A stretch of DNA of 64,000 nucleotides. Source: Trichaptum fuscoviolaceum. Lineage: Eukaryota; Basidiomycota; Agaricomycetes; Hymenochaetales; Trichaptaceae. Below, piece after piece: positions 1 to 11,788 of the stretch. A program made the translations under genes and the position numbers. How positions within the stretch are numbered: the stretch's first letter is position 1; each line of letters starts with the position of its first letter. Below the pieces are notes generated by a model. That model worked only from the letters and a program-made list of their open reading frames with translations, was not told the DNA's origin and did not search any database. The stretch is from assembly GCA_910574455.1 (NCBI GenBank), contig CAJSYZ010000008.1:1862707-1926706 (forward strand), in the 5' to 3' direction.

Positions 1-77
1 AAGTTCACTCACTGCCAGCCTGCTGGCACTCAGCTGTGAGTCCCAATCATCGACATGTACTACTGAAGGTTACATTG

Positions 78-3000
78 ATGCCAGCGACACGGAAAAAGCA
101 CGATCCCCTTCATTTTCCACCAACTATTCGATGCACCTTGCCCAGCTGTAGTAGGACGTTCAAGAGTCAATCTGGAAGAGCAAGACATGAATATTCAGCT
201 CATCCGATGTCATCCGTGGCAAGATCTACTGCCTGTGGTCACGACTACTATGATCCTTCACCTATTCGACCCACACGAGCTCCAACTCCTCAACCTCTAC
301 CGAGGTCGTCCGAACTTCCAACAGAGGGTCATTTTGAGAGCGGCCCTGACTCCTACGATTACGATATTTCCATGCTTACACAGGATATCTCGATGCTCAG
401 TATAGGCCGAGACGAGCTGCTTCAAGACCTAGACAGACCTGATTCTCTGTCCCATTCTGGCACCGGAAGTGACAGTGGCCGTAGTGCATCCTCTGAAGAT
501 TTGGACTTCGACGTTGGAGATCATGAGGAGAGTGATGGTGACCTAAAGGTGTATCACAGATATATGAATGGTGCGCACCAAGTATATTGTCCTCGGTTTG
601 ATAGCACTCTGATGAAAAACATCGTGCAGCCACCCCGTGTGATGCGGAAGGAAACAACTTAGAAAACGACGAACCACCTGTTCCGCGAAATGAACCTGCA
701 CCAAATGACTGGTCTCCCTATTCGTGCCGAGCAGATTTTGAGCTCGCAGACTTTCTTTATCGCGATGAGCAAATGTCTGCTGGTAATATAACAAAGCTTC
801 TCGGAATCATGAAGGCTTACCAGCGAATTCAGTCTGTGAAGAACGCGAAATCTGGCGGATATTCTGAGTTGGACGTAACTAAGCCCGACGATGACTCAGA
901 TCTGGATCCCACTAGTACGCTACTCGATGGAGACGCACAAAAGTTGTACAATGTCATTGACGCTACGAGAGTTGGTGATGTGCCTTGGAAATCCTTTAGT
1001 AACTTCTACACGGACAACAATGGCCAAAAAGCGACAGACGAGAACACCGAGTCATGGAAGAGGAAAGGATATGATGTATGGTATCGGGATCCCTTGGAAG
1101 TGATCCGAAATTTGGTGGATAATACGGCTTTAGAAGGCGAATTCGACTATGTCCCATTTCGTGAATATCAGCCAAAGGAGGAATCTGATGACATCAATGA
1201 CAAAGAATGAGTGTTCAGAAATTACATGTCCGGAAATTTTGCTTGGGAACAGGCTGTAGGTCATGACTCATGAACTCGCAGGAAACATACTGATTATCCT
1301 TGACTTAGAATAAGATCTACGCCGAAGATAAAGCAGTCCATGGATCTATGTTCGTTCCGGTGATCTTGGGGAGCGACAAGACAACAGTTTCCGTTGGAAC
1401 TGGCAACAACGAATATTATCCGTTATATCTCTCAATAGGAAATGTATCAAACAAGGCCCGGCGGTCCCAAAAGTTGAATACAGTCCAGCTTGTAGCATTT
1501 TTAGCAATACCAAAGAGTGTGTGTCAAAAACTGAGCCATTCAATTGTGTTTTGACGCTTTTTTGCAGCTGAGCGACAGTACGAAAAGTCAGATGACTTCC
1601 GTCGCTTTAGACATCAAATTTTTCATTCATCTATATCGAGAATCTTGAGTTCACTGAAGACCGCCATGTCCATAAACAATGAACAGACCATTCTCCGGTG
1701 CCCTGATGGTCACTTGCGTAGGTCGGTTCTCGGACTCGGCTCGTATATAGCCGATTATCCGGAACAGGTGAGTCTATGCGCAATATGCACTGGATGGTGC
1801 TGCAAGTAAGTACCATCCTTTCCAAAATCGCATAGGAGTCTGAGGAAATGGCTTACGGTGGCTATATAGATGCACAGCTCCCCACAAGGACCTAGATAAT
1901 CCGGAGTTTGCATCAAATCCTCGAACAAAAGAGCTACACGAACGATTGATAGAGCAGGTAAATGACAACAACTTAACCAGAGCAACAATTCGCAAAGAGT
2001 ATGGGTTCCACCAAGATATCGTGGTATGTGCTCCAAATTCTCCATTGGATGCGCTTCTAAGAACTATGTTTTCCCGTAGCCCTTCACCAATGACTTTCCG
2101 CGCGCAGATATATGCGATCTCATTTCTCCGGACCTATTGCACCAAATCATCAAAGGTGTTTTCAAGGATCATCTTGTCGAGTGGATATGCCAGAGCTTGA
2201 CCACAACAGAGCTGGATATTGTGGATAAAAGGTGCCATTCTCAAACAATTTGTATAATATGAATACTATCGCTGACCTCCGCGTAGAATCAGAGTCGCTG
2301 CTCCTTTTCCTGGACTACGTAGATTCCCCGAAGGCCGAGGCTTCAAGCAATGGACAGGCAATGATTCAAAGGCACTTATGAAAGTATGTGATTTTTCCTT
2401 CTTGTTCGAGGCGGTCGTTTGCTGATAGTAGTCGATGTAAACCGCTTAGGTGTATCTTCCGGCTATTGTGGGCATTGTGCAGGATGATATAATTCATGCA
2501 TTGAGTGCATTTCTCGACTTCTGTTATCTTGTGCGTCGGTACACGATTACAGCCTCAACACTTGATCAGATCAAAGCCTCTCTGGATTGCTTTCATCAAT
2601 ATCGGCAAATATTCATAGCTATGGGTATCCGGGACAACTTCTCACTACCACGACAGCATGCCATGGTCCACTATCCTACAATGATTCCTCTGTTCGCTGC
2701 ACCGAGTGGACTATGTTCATCGATCACAGAGAATAAGCACATTTACGCGGTCAAGGAAACATGGCGACGCTCAAACAAAAATGATCCCTTGGGTCAGATG
2801 ATCACAGCAAACCAACGACTCAGTAAACTTATTGCATCAAGGGCAGACTTCAAAAGGCGTGGAATGCTGGATGATACGTTAGCCGAGGCTTCGTGGAGAG
2901 CTTTGCGAGATGTTTTGCGCAAGAATATGTCGTCAGAGTCAGAGTCGGATGACGCTGAGAGGGACCCTGATGCCAGTGGGGGAGAGCAGATGCAACAACG

Positions 3001-4082
3001 TGACGTATTAGTAGTAGGTGAAGCTGATGATACAGATGACTTCTTCGATGCCATTGTGGGTATTCAAGAGCTCAACGAAATTGCAGATTTGGACGATTCC
3101 GAAAGTTTAATAGATGAGCCACAGCGTGGTGCGGTTCATGGCGTAGGAAATGCTGAACGCCAGCTCCGCTTGGGTGGCGGGAATGACCCTTTGAGCTTTA
3201 CGTTAATGGCTTCGAAAAAACGTTAGTGAAACATCCTTTTGGTGCTGCAAATCCAACTTGTTTATTGTTATCCTTGCAGAGTCCAGTAAAGTGTACCCTA
3301 AACAGCTCGATGCTCTCGCGGCAATAGAAGGCTATCCAGAACTTCGACAACTCCGACAACTCATCAAGAAACACTTATTCAACAAGTACGAAAGTTGTAA
3401 CACCAACTCAAAGTGTTCTGCTACTACTAGTAGTAGCAGGCAAGCCAAATTAAACTACAACGGATTTGAACACTATAAACTGGATATTAGCAATGACTTT
3501 TCAATTTTCCATTCAGCCACCGCGTTCTTTGCGTATCGTGGTGAATCGATCCCTATAGAACAAGCAATGAGGGAGGTGATCAGGTCCAGTCCCTCTTGGC
3601 GCGGAAAACCTCGACGAGATGCAGTTCTTGTCCGAGGTGGTTCCCGCAAACAGGGGTTCGCAGGAATGAGAGTTGCCAGGGTTATACTTTTTTTCTCATT
3701 CACCGTTAAAGTGGAACGTCAGGAATGCGCTCTCGTCCAGTTTTTCAAGCGTGTTGGAGAATCGCCCGACCCGAAAACAAGAATGTGGATAGTTGAACCA
3801 GCATATGAGTTGGAGAGCTCTACCGCCTGTGTCGGACGCTGTCCCGGAGTGAATGACAGTGGCAGACATCACTATCACCGTGACTGCAAGGCTCCGAAGC
3901 TGTCTGTGATAGATATAGGGGACATCTTTCGTTTAGCTCACCTCCTTGGGGTCCCGAAGGGTGACGAATCTCCTCCGAAGTCATTGACACCTGAGGAATC
4001 CCTGGACTTTTACGATAGATTCTACGTTAACAGATTTGCTGACATGCACATGCACGAAACATTGTACGAAACTAGACAATGA
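78..4082 (+). pseudogene. Plavaka-family DNA transposase, copy 1 (nonsense mutation)
   Basis: Transposase of the Plavaka family, DNA transposons expanded in Basidiomycota. The N-terminus has a C2H2 finger (RCTLPSC followed by H-x4-H). Family hallmarks follow in order: PCDAEGNN, MSAGNI, WYRDPLEVIRN, MSGNFAWEQA, MFVPVILGSDKTTVSV, CPDGHLRRS, PFTNDFPRADI, FKQWTGNDSKALMK and VYLPAIVG. Likely exons are 78-570, 630-1254, 1309-1516, 1568-1805, 1870-2023, 2080-2231, 2287-2383, 2450-3221 and 3280-4082, all with GT-AG introns. The start at 78 is chosen because copy 2 begins at the equivalent Met; an in-frame Met also exists at 36. Codon 1208-1210 is TGA where copy 2 has CGA (Arg), so the protein is cut roughly a quarter of the way in. 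Apart from that stop the exons are open. Homology with copy 2 continues about 130 bp past the stop codon and then ends. Confidence 0.85.
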
Positions 4083-4531
4083 TTACTACTAACTTGAAGT
4101 AAAGCTTTTCAATTAGCATACACAACCTTGAATGTACTATATTGAAACTTACGAGTGAGGACTCGGATATGGCAATGAAACAAAAGGATGTACTAGACGA
4201 AACAGACCTTAGTACTACGTATGTAACGTAGTACTACACTGGCATTGCAGCATTGGCTCTTAAAGACTAGTAGTACCATGACACTGTTTTAACTTCAACT
4301 TCAAGTTATGGTGTTCTTGGCTTGCTTTCAAGTTGTACAGTATACTACTAGTGGTACACTGGCAATGATATCATGGCAGTAGTATTTCATTCAGGTTGGT
4401 CAAGGCAATGTTATTATCAGCAAATCACAAAGCGACACAAGGAAAAACTGTAGACACTAGCATAGCGCAAAGATTACATGGGAACTCCAAGTCATAGCTT
4501 CACCTCCGAGTCCAGCTCTGCCCCGCAACAG
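4083..4531. other. Intergenic, word-repeat DNA between convergent genes
   Basis: This stretch separates the Plavaka copy 1 stop codon from the stop codon of the convergent family X gene. The first ~130 bp match the DNA downstream of Plavaka copy 2. The rest contains TACTAGTAGTAC-type and CTTCAAGTT-type words. I see no gene here. Confidence 0.6.
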
Positions 4532-6939
4532 CTAGTTGTGGTGACTGTTTCTATTAGAAGACCTTTCTTCCTGCTTGCCATTAGGAAGATACATCGGTGT
4601 GCAAATATCCTCAGGCTTTCGGTTCATCACTTCGCTTAGATAATCGCGATACTGTGAGTTGTAGATCTCTCCCGGTGATAAACTCGTCCTGGCAGTCGAA
4701 GCCCCGGCCGTAACCCTCGCTCCGGGTGGTATATCGTTACATATCTCGAGCACCGTTGCTATCAGTTGGTCTTGAAATTTATCATAGCGGGTACTATTGT
4801 GGGTATCCTTCAAGTCTACGTAAGCCGTGAACTTCTCAATAGAGTCAAGGACTGCGTCAGTCCTCTCCTCCCGAGCATGTATGATATCGTTCATTACGTA
4901 GCGGATTGAACGGGATAGCTGGTTACCCATGACTGTGTGGAAAAGATCCTCGTTGAGGACTATTTGCAACCACCTCTTGACGACTTTAAAACCATGTATC
5001 AACTCCCGCTGAATCCTTTCCAAACGACCGACATCTCGTAAGTCGAGTTTGTTCAAAAAATCAGCGAAAGAGGGATTAGGCCCCAAGGCCTTCAAGGTCC
5101 TTTTCATGTCTTCAACAGATTTGATGCGAAGGTCGTCGGCCATAACAAAGTTCGGCACTTCTTCACCGTTATGGAGTGCGCGGACCTTGTCCCAAAGTGT
5201 GAGCGCCAGTCTCCGTCCAATCTCCGAGTCTTTAAAGACTAGATGCTTGTGAACGTCAGGCTGAGGGCGTACCTGAGGCAATCCCCCAAACAGTTGGACC
5301 GCAGGCGTTACGAAAGTTCCTGGGTTGTCCACCGTCATTGAGTAGAGCCTTTCCTGTGCATTGGGCTTGAAATTAAACTGAAGAGCTGCCGATTGTTGGA
5401 GGAGTTTGTCAATTTCTACGATGAAATCGTAAAGTGCGTTGTAATGGAGCTGGAAATATGGTAGAAAGAACCGGAAAGCAGTTAATTTGTTCACCTGAGA
5501 TGCGTCGAATGGCAGGTTTTGACGTTGCCGAGCTTCACGATTCAGGATAAATTTGACATGTGGTGGGTCTTTTACCACAGTGTAGGATATTTCTTCCGGT
5601 TCCGGGGAACGACTCGAAGTCGGAGGTGGCAAGTAAACTCGAAGGTATCGGTTAAAGTGTTCATGCATGACGACAGACAATGTCTTAAAGTTGGCGGCAA
5701 AGTAATTGAGAGTGCCGGGAACAGAATTATGTGAGTACTTGGTTTTCAGTATCTCCTCGCCAGTGAAATCAAGGACAATTGCACAGCCTTCCCGGAGGTA
5801 GGTCAGTAGATTATCTGTAAGCTTCCTCATTCTTACAGCGTCGCCTGCTTGCCGTGACTAACAAGGGTATGTTTTTAGATGTCACTCTTTTTAGAAATGT
5901 GATCATGTTACTTACCCCAGACATTTTGTCTTCCACGAGATCGATTGACGCTGATACGTCATTTAAAGTATCTGCAACGTTCTTCTGGACTCCTTCCATC
6001 ACGGCAAACCTCTTCTCCAAATCCGTAACTCGAGCCCTCAATTCATTGGAATCCTTTTTATGAAATTCCTCCCATTTTTTCAGCTTCTTGGTCAAGTCCT
6101 GCAGCTGCTTGACTCCTGCATTTGGATCGTATAAGGGCGCGAGCTCAGAGGGGGTTGGCGAATGAGATGAACTCTTTGGGATCAAGTGAGCCGATTCGAT
6201 GTTTTCTGTGCCAGTGAAGGGTTAGCTTTGGACACAGACTATGATAGAAAAGGGAGGAAGAATGCGTTACCTTCGCTTGGATCGACGTTATCAACTTGAG
6301 AATCCGATACTCCAATTGCCGGCGAACTGCGCATAGATTTTTGGGCAGCAGACACTTTAGAACGCAAATCCGACAACATGTCATTTGGAGTACTACGTGG
6401 GCTGCGGCTGAATCGAGGAGTAGGTGAAGGGGTTGAAGGGTTGAGGACGCTAATTTGAAGAACCCTCTTATTTGGAATAGTCGGATCGTTCTGCGCGACG
6501 TCCCGCCTCTGAGTCTCCCCTCGATAGCCATTGGCGCCAAAGTATGTTCCAAGTCCTTCACGCGGGTTATAACTGTTGTGTACGTGTTGTGCGCTGCCTC
6601 TATAGTCGCGGTTCGAGCCCGCAGGGTATGAAGAGCTGGTCCTGTCTTGAGATTGCCCACTGGCGCTGGTAAGGCTCGGCCCCGGAGTGCTCGTGAGACT
6701 GTGCTCATAAAGTCTCCGTTTATTACTTCTGTTCTTGCTGTGCCAGCCCTTCTGTGAATACGGCGGTGAATAGGAACGTTCACGGCCCTTCGAGTACCGA
6801 TTACGACTGGAACGATGCTCCGACTCGGATTCGGATTCTTCGAAATAATTGTCAGAACCGGCGAGGGGTCCGACTCAAACTCAGGCTCACCTTCACTTTT
6901 CGGGCTGCGCTGACGCTTCTTACTATTGTATGATGGCAT
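4532..6939 (-). CDS. Unrecognised coiled-coil/helical protein (family X, member 1)
   Basis: I do not recognise this gene from any named family. The proposed CDS is complement(4532-5857, 5916-6205, 6271-6837, 6891-6939), with four exons, GT-AG introns and phases that keep one frame. The long ORF that reads through 6145-6939 is in the wrong frame after the first intron. The protein starts MPSYNSKKRQRSPKSE and continues with a basic Arg/Ser/Tyr-rich disordered region of about 190 residues. A predicted coiled coil follows (LQDLTKKLKKWEEFHKKD, LEKRFAVMEG), then a long alpha-helical C-terminus containing FRFFLPYFQLHYNALYDF and VLNEDLFHTVMGN. Those two motifs recur in members 2 and 3. It is convergent with Plavaka copy 1, with 449 bp between stop codons. 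It may be a transposon-borne partner or a host orphan; the function is unknown. Confidence 0.7.
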
Positions 6940-8123
6940 AACTGCAAACTGGAGGAGTCTCAGGCTTGCCGTGAGTAGTGATGCCGAATATTAGTAATAG
7001 TAGTGGTAGTGGTAGTAGTGGTACTACCTCACGCGGAAGTTCGGTAGCGAGTAGTAGTACTAAGTAGTAGTAGCGAACTTGAAGCGGATCAGGCTCACGC
7101 TCGGCCTGAGGCTGTAGCCTGAGTGGTTCTAATCGGTAGAGCTACTACTAGTAGTACTAGAAGTACAAGCTTGAAGATCTCAGTTAGTGGATGAAGTAGA
7201 TCTAGAAGGCTGAAAGCTCACTCACCACCAGTGCCAGCAGTCTACAAGTAGGATGAAATTCAGGTGGACTTCAGGATGAGAGGGCTTCAAGCTGTTGAAG
7301 TGTGAAGTTGAAGAACAAGCCTAAGTACTAGACTCGGGCACGACACGTCGCTCAGGCTCACTGGGGTGCAACGTCAAGTTGTGGGCATGGGGTACTCAGG
7401 CTACTAAATTCGGAACTTGAACTTGAACTAGTTGAAAGTCCGACGGCTCGGAGTGGAAACGCTACTAGTACCTCAGGCTGCCACGTACTACTGCCGTGAC
7501 TCCCGGGCCGTCGGAGTCGGACATCATGATCACTGCAACTCACTGGCAGGCTGAATGATCCGACTCGGAGTTGGCATTCAAGTTGCGCGCGCCGACAACT
7601 TCAACTTGAAATTGAACTTGAATGCCACTGGCATGCCAGTGATGTTTGGCGACTACTACTACCTACTATTAGTACTCACTGGCAGGGTACCGTACTACTA
7701 CTAGCCACTGGCAGCTGAATGATCCAGTCTTAAGCAGCTTAAGCTTCCAGTTCTGTCCACTCAGACTGGCAAGTTGTCACAATCTCAACTTTACTACTAC
7801 TACTAGTAGTAGTATACGGTTCGAGTCCGAGTTCGAGTCCGAGTCCGAGTCCGAGTCCGAGCCTGAGTTCAAGGCCGGACACCGGACCTGAGTGAGCTTG
7901 AAGGCTGGCCCAGCACTGGTGAGTGGCACTCAGGCTGTCCGGCCGGCGTGACGGCGGTACTTCAAGTTCAAGTTCAAGTTCAAGTTCAAGTTCAAGTTGG
8001 AGCCTCAGGCTGAGTCGGAGTCGGGTCAGAGTTCAACTTGAAGTTGACTCGTCATCAATTCAAGAACTTCAAGTTGAAGCTGAGCCGAGCCTCCTCCGAC
8101 TTGGACTCGGAGTCTCACAGGCT
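6940..8123. repeat. Word-repeat low-complexity DNA
   Basis: About 1.2 kb with no credible gene. It is built from recurring short words: TAGTAGTAC/ACTACTAGT, TTCAAGTTCAAGTT (seven near-perfect tandem copies near 7965-7998), GAGTCCGAGTCC (7823-7862), CCTCAGGCT and CACTGGCA. Many of these words are self-complementary, so both strands carry the same vocabulary. Confidence 0.75.
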
Positions 8124-8670
8124 TCAAGTTACTACTGCTCTACGCCCCGACTCGTGAATGCCACCAACTAGAACTGAGGTTACTACTACAAGAGGTAGTA
8201 GGCCTTTCGTTTCACTGTTGAGTTTGCTGTGTATACTCTCTTTTTTCTTCCGCCGCGCATCTGCCGACTCACTCACTCTGCCTGTCTCAGCATGCTCAAA
8301 TTGTTCTATCGGTTTCAACGCCTTGCGCAGCTCACGTACGTCTGCACGATACTTTTGTAGCTCCCTGTGGGTCGACGCGTTTCGGCTCGTTCGGCACGGC
8401 TCGTATGGAAACCCAGGGGGTAGGAGTTCGACCGCTTTTGCAGAGGACACGAAACCACTACCGTCTACGCAATTTACTGCGCCCACAGCAGGTGGTTGCC
8501 CCAAGTCTTGCCCCAGGCTTCTCTCGCAAATTTATCCCGACGCGTATCCCCTTACCGACTAAAGCAATGGCGAGCACACTGGGGCGCATGCGCACACGTC
8601 TACCTCCACAGTTGACAACACGAATTCCTTCAGCAATTGGTGATGGTAGAGTGATTACATCCGTCACCAT
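8124..8670 (-). CDS. Doubtful charged ORF
   Basis: Two overlapping reverse-strand frames read a basic segment (AIALVGKGIRVGINLREKP) and a charged, helical segment with HRELQKYRADVRELRKAL and ARRKKKESIHSKLNSE. The composition is protein-like, but I could not find splice sites joining the frames and recognise no family. It abuts word-repeat DNA and may be a relic of a transposon-associated gene. The opposite strand also has an open frame that could equally be chance. Confidence 0.2.
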
Positions 8671-8799
8671 ATATCATGAGTGAACCTTCTCCAATGGATA
8701 GAGCTACGCCAGAGAGCTCATCATCAGTGGTGGCTGATGAGTGCAGGACGTTAAAACTGGTTGCTGCACTTGCATCCGAGGTCTGTTCCTCCCAGGTTT

Positions 8800-9272
8800 T
8801 GAATCGCGAGACGCATCACCGACGTTTGGAATGTGCAAAGAGGCAAGTTACTGAACCAGCGCTCACAGGCACCAGGAGGGGATGTGCGTGCGGTAATCAG
8901 TGAGCGAAAGCTTCTACTGTACTTCTCGAGTAAGTTGTTCTTTTATTTTTTGAATCATAATACTCACAGGCTTCTTCAGCTTTGGAGCATCGGCACGGGG
9001 AATGTCCATACGTTCTCCGAGAAAATCTGCATAAGATTTACGCCGAGAATTGTATTGTCTTTTTTCTTGGGCGTGGGGGATTGGACACATCCGTTCGCGT
9101 ATGGAATCTGCAAATGGGTATGATTTTCTTCACATTCATTCATCCCCGACTCGTCAGTGACACTTTTCAGTACGACTCCGACTTTCTTGTCACCGGAAGG
9201 AACGATGGCCGCGTCAGCTTCTTCTCGTTTCATCGTTCCTCTTTTCCTCGACCATCTCCAGCTCAACAATAA
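8800..9272 (+). pseudogene. WD40-repeat protein relic
   Basis: Several WD40-like pieces lie in order but in different frames: ITDVWNVQRGKLLNQ (near 8817), LLQLWSIGTGNVH (near 8970), GLDTSVRVWNLQMG (near 9080) and DFLVTGRNDGRVSFFSF (near 9182). WD40 strands typically end in a hydrophobic-Trp/Phe pair, which these show. The frames change without convincing intron borders between all pieces, and no start or N-terminal domain is visible. I infer a decayed copy, perhaps of an F-box/WD40 gene. A functional gene with unusual introns is not excluded. Confidence 0.4.
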
Positions 9273-9408
9273 GCGGCCACAGGACTTGCACTGAGCAGTC
9301 AGGGGACGAGTCTCTATCCCTACCGTCTACACTCACCTCAGGGATCCCTGCTCAATCGACATCTAAGCCTAAGTTCGCCTGGCCTGAGCGGCGAAAGAGC
9401 CCAAAAAC

Positions 9409-9951
9409 ATGGGAAGGATGCTGAACAGCTACGCTCTCTCAACACATACAACAGTGAGGAGAGAAAAGTTGCGAAGTTGCGCGGTCGGATTCGTATATAC
9501 GGGGCTATGTATCACCGGGCAGTTTGATGCGTCCCAATATTCCGCTTGCATGCACAAAGTCCACCAGACGTCGACAAAGCGACTCACAACTCAATTTGCA
9601 AATGCAGCGAAGGGAATGATTATAACTGCATTTTCGACATCATCCAAGTTGTCGTGTCCCCATTCCTTGCCAAACACCTCTGCCCCGCCACCATTGCCGC
9701 CTAAATGGAGAACGCTCGGTTTCAATGTGCAGTATGAGTTGATCGTCGGCCGACAGCGCGATTCCCTCAGCTCCGAGGACGAGAAACGCGCCTTCATGCA
9801 AATTACTCCTTCCGAAGCGGGTTGGGATGCATTCAAGTTCAAGTTGGCCCATTTCCCATTTTGGCACGGTTCTAGTTCAAGTTTCGGGTTGAGTACAGGG
9901 ATGACTGGTTGTATGGTGAGTTACTCGTGGCTTTCTTCGAAATCCTTCTAG
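9409..9951 (+). CDS. Hypothetical ORF, unrecognised
   Basis: A 180-codon open frame with no family I recognise. The middle is proline-rich (SAPPPLPPKW) and the C-terminal third reads like coding sequence (RQRDSLSSEDEKRAFMQITPS). No signal peptide or motif is visible. It could be an exon of a gene linked to the preceding WD40 relic or non-coding sequence with a chance frame. Confidence 0.2.
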   Translation: MGRMLNSYALSTHTTVRREKLRSCAVGFVYTGLCITGQFDASQYSACMHKVHQTSTKRLTTQFANAAKGMIITAFSTSSKLSCPHSLPNTSAPPPLPPKWRTLGFNVQYELIVGRQRDSLSSEDEKRAFMQITPSEAGWDAFKFKLAHFPFWHGSSSSFGLSTGMTGCMVSYSWLSSKSF

Positions 9952-10267
9952 AGCTGATGGAGCAGCTTCTTGTGCAGTGGGTTGTATCCTCCCGACTTCT
10001 TCGGAGTTAACATGACTCATTTTCTTGTTCGTTTGTGCTTAAAATGAAAAGAAGCCTTATAATCAAGTCATCCGGAAGAAATCATTTGTTATCTCCTATC
10101 AGTTCAACTTGCGGTTTATCCAAGTCATAGTACAAAGCACTAATAGCTCCCTCTCTCTTTCTAGAAGAATGGGAAATCAGAAAACTGACTTCAACTACTT
10201 TGTATAAGTGTGAAGTGGGAGCGGGTATCGTCCCCAAGATCATCATCCAGCCATTCCACCGTGAATC

Positions 10268-11309
10268 ATGTTCTCAAATCTTCGTACTATCCTTCTCATC
10301 CTCCTCTCCCTTGATTACGCACGCCTGCACCTCCGCACCGTCCTCCGCTTTCAGCTCGTTCAACGCTGGACAGCAAGGGCTCAAACGAAGGTACTTGTTT
10401 CATTCATATCAAGATCTGTACACTGACTTGTTGCTAGATACACAAGAAACTGCAAACGTTTCTTGATTTCCTCGGGGTACCACCAACACCTCTCTCCGAA
10501 TTAGATGAATATAGGCCCCATAATATAGTTCCGATACAGTGTTGCACGGGCTTGGATGTGGACAACGCAATGACTGCAATATATGCATCTTTGCCACAGG
10601 TACCAGCTAGGAGATTTGTCTCGATCGACATCGAGTGGGCAAGTGGCGGAAAAGGGTCCAATCATCGCGTAGACCTCATCCAACTCGCAGTTCAAAACCA
10701 GGTTTATCTGGTCAGGACGCATACTCTTACTGACCTTCCTCCTACGTTGGCGCAACTCCTTGGGGATGGTACAGTCATGAAAGTTTCAGCTGGAATCAAC
10801 GGTATGAATAACTTATCTTTTCTCCTGCGAGGTGGCCAACCAGAAGAAATGGCAGGTGACGCAGTGCGTATAAAGCGCAAGTTTTGCACCTCTGTGCGCT
10901 CCTGTGTCGATCTGACAGATTGGGCGCGCGTTGTCTACCCGGAAGTCTGGCCCAAAAACCCGACCTGGTCCCAACTGCTCTTAAACCCTCGTCTCTGGTT
11001 CCAGCATCCGACTCCGACTGTCAAGCTCGAAAAAATAGTGGGAGAAGTATTGAGGCTGAACGTCAAGAAGAGTAGTGAGGTCACGATGAGTGACTGGGCA
11101 GCTAACGAGCTATCAGCGGCACAAATACAATGTAAGTTATCATTTTGTTGCTCAAGATCAACCATCTTCAAGTTCTCACTTGCATGATCTGCTGTACTGG
11201 AATACTAGATGCTGCCATTGATGTTCACAGCACGTTTGCTGTAGCTTTGGCCCTGAGCCAAAGCCACCCACCCTTACCGGATAAGTACATCAAGAACTTC
11301 GAGGCTTGA
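10268..11309 (+). CDS. DEDDy 3'-5' exonuclease domain protein (RNase D / WRN-exonuclease type)
   Basis: A 3'-5' exonuclease of the DnaQ-like DEDD superfamily. Exons are 10268-10390, 10438-11131 and 11209-11309, with GT-AG introns. Exo I is SIDIEW, carrying the catalytic Asp and Glu. The Exo II region is KVSAGINGMNNLSFLL. Exo III is YAAIDVHST, formed across the last intron, and its Tyr-x3-Asp marks the DEDDy subclass. The N-terminus (MFSNLRTILLILLSL) is hydrophobic and could be a signal anchor or part of a mitochondrial presequence. At about 305 residues the protein is just the exonuclease domain, with no helicase or HRDC domain. Neighbours are not obviously related. The Exo II Asp that family members usually have is not obvious, so activity is uncertain. 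Confidence 0.75.
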
Positions 11310-11788
11310 TCTAGTAGGCTGAGGCCCACCAGTAGCAGGTTTGACCAAATGTGCTTGAGTTATCGAGTAAATTGTTGTGCACATGCTCTTGTCTTTCAAA
11401 GTTGCCAGGAGATTCATGATTTAAAATTTATTATTGAATTGCTTTTTTTTTCCCGAATGATCACCGTAGTCTGAGGTATCAAAGTGGTTTGGAAGATGTC
11501 GCCAATGGTGTCTGTCTGCTGTGAGCAACCCAATGGATTAAATAGTTTTCAACACCACTATTAGTGCTTTTTCAAGACACTTCAAAGTTTTCAAGACAAT
11601 TCAATATAACGCCCGGACGGGCCAGCTTTTTGCTGGCGATACCCGAACACCTCTGGGCGTTAAGTAATCACAAGCTACATATTTTACCCAAGCGGTGCAG
11701 CAACTATTTTTCCTCCAATAGTAGTACTATGTCAGTGGCAGATTTGTCTGCTCTGATGCATTATATTATTTTATTATATAGTCCAGTG
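11310..11788. other. Intergenic, no feature seen
   Basis: AT-rich spacer with no credible ORF or repeat family. A small GC hairpin-like stretch lies near 11609-11660. Confidence 0.5.

Noticed and set aside
6145..6480. Single-exon reading of family X member 1 continuing to FANPL
   Set aside because: After the first ~16 codons this frame lacks the Ser/Arg/Pro-rich continuity. Removing introns 6838-6890 and 6206-6270 gives one consistent frame leading into the coiled coil.
7815..7862. GGTTCGAGTCC resembling a tRNA T-arm
   Set aside because: It is part of a GAGTCC tandem word tract, and no cloverleaf can be formed around it.
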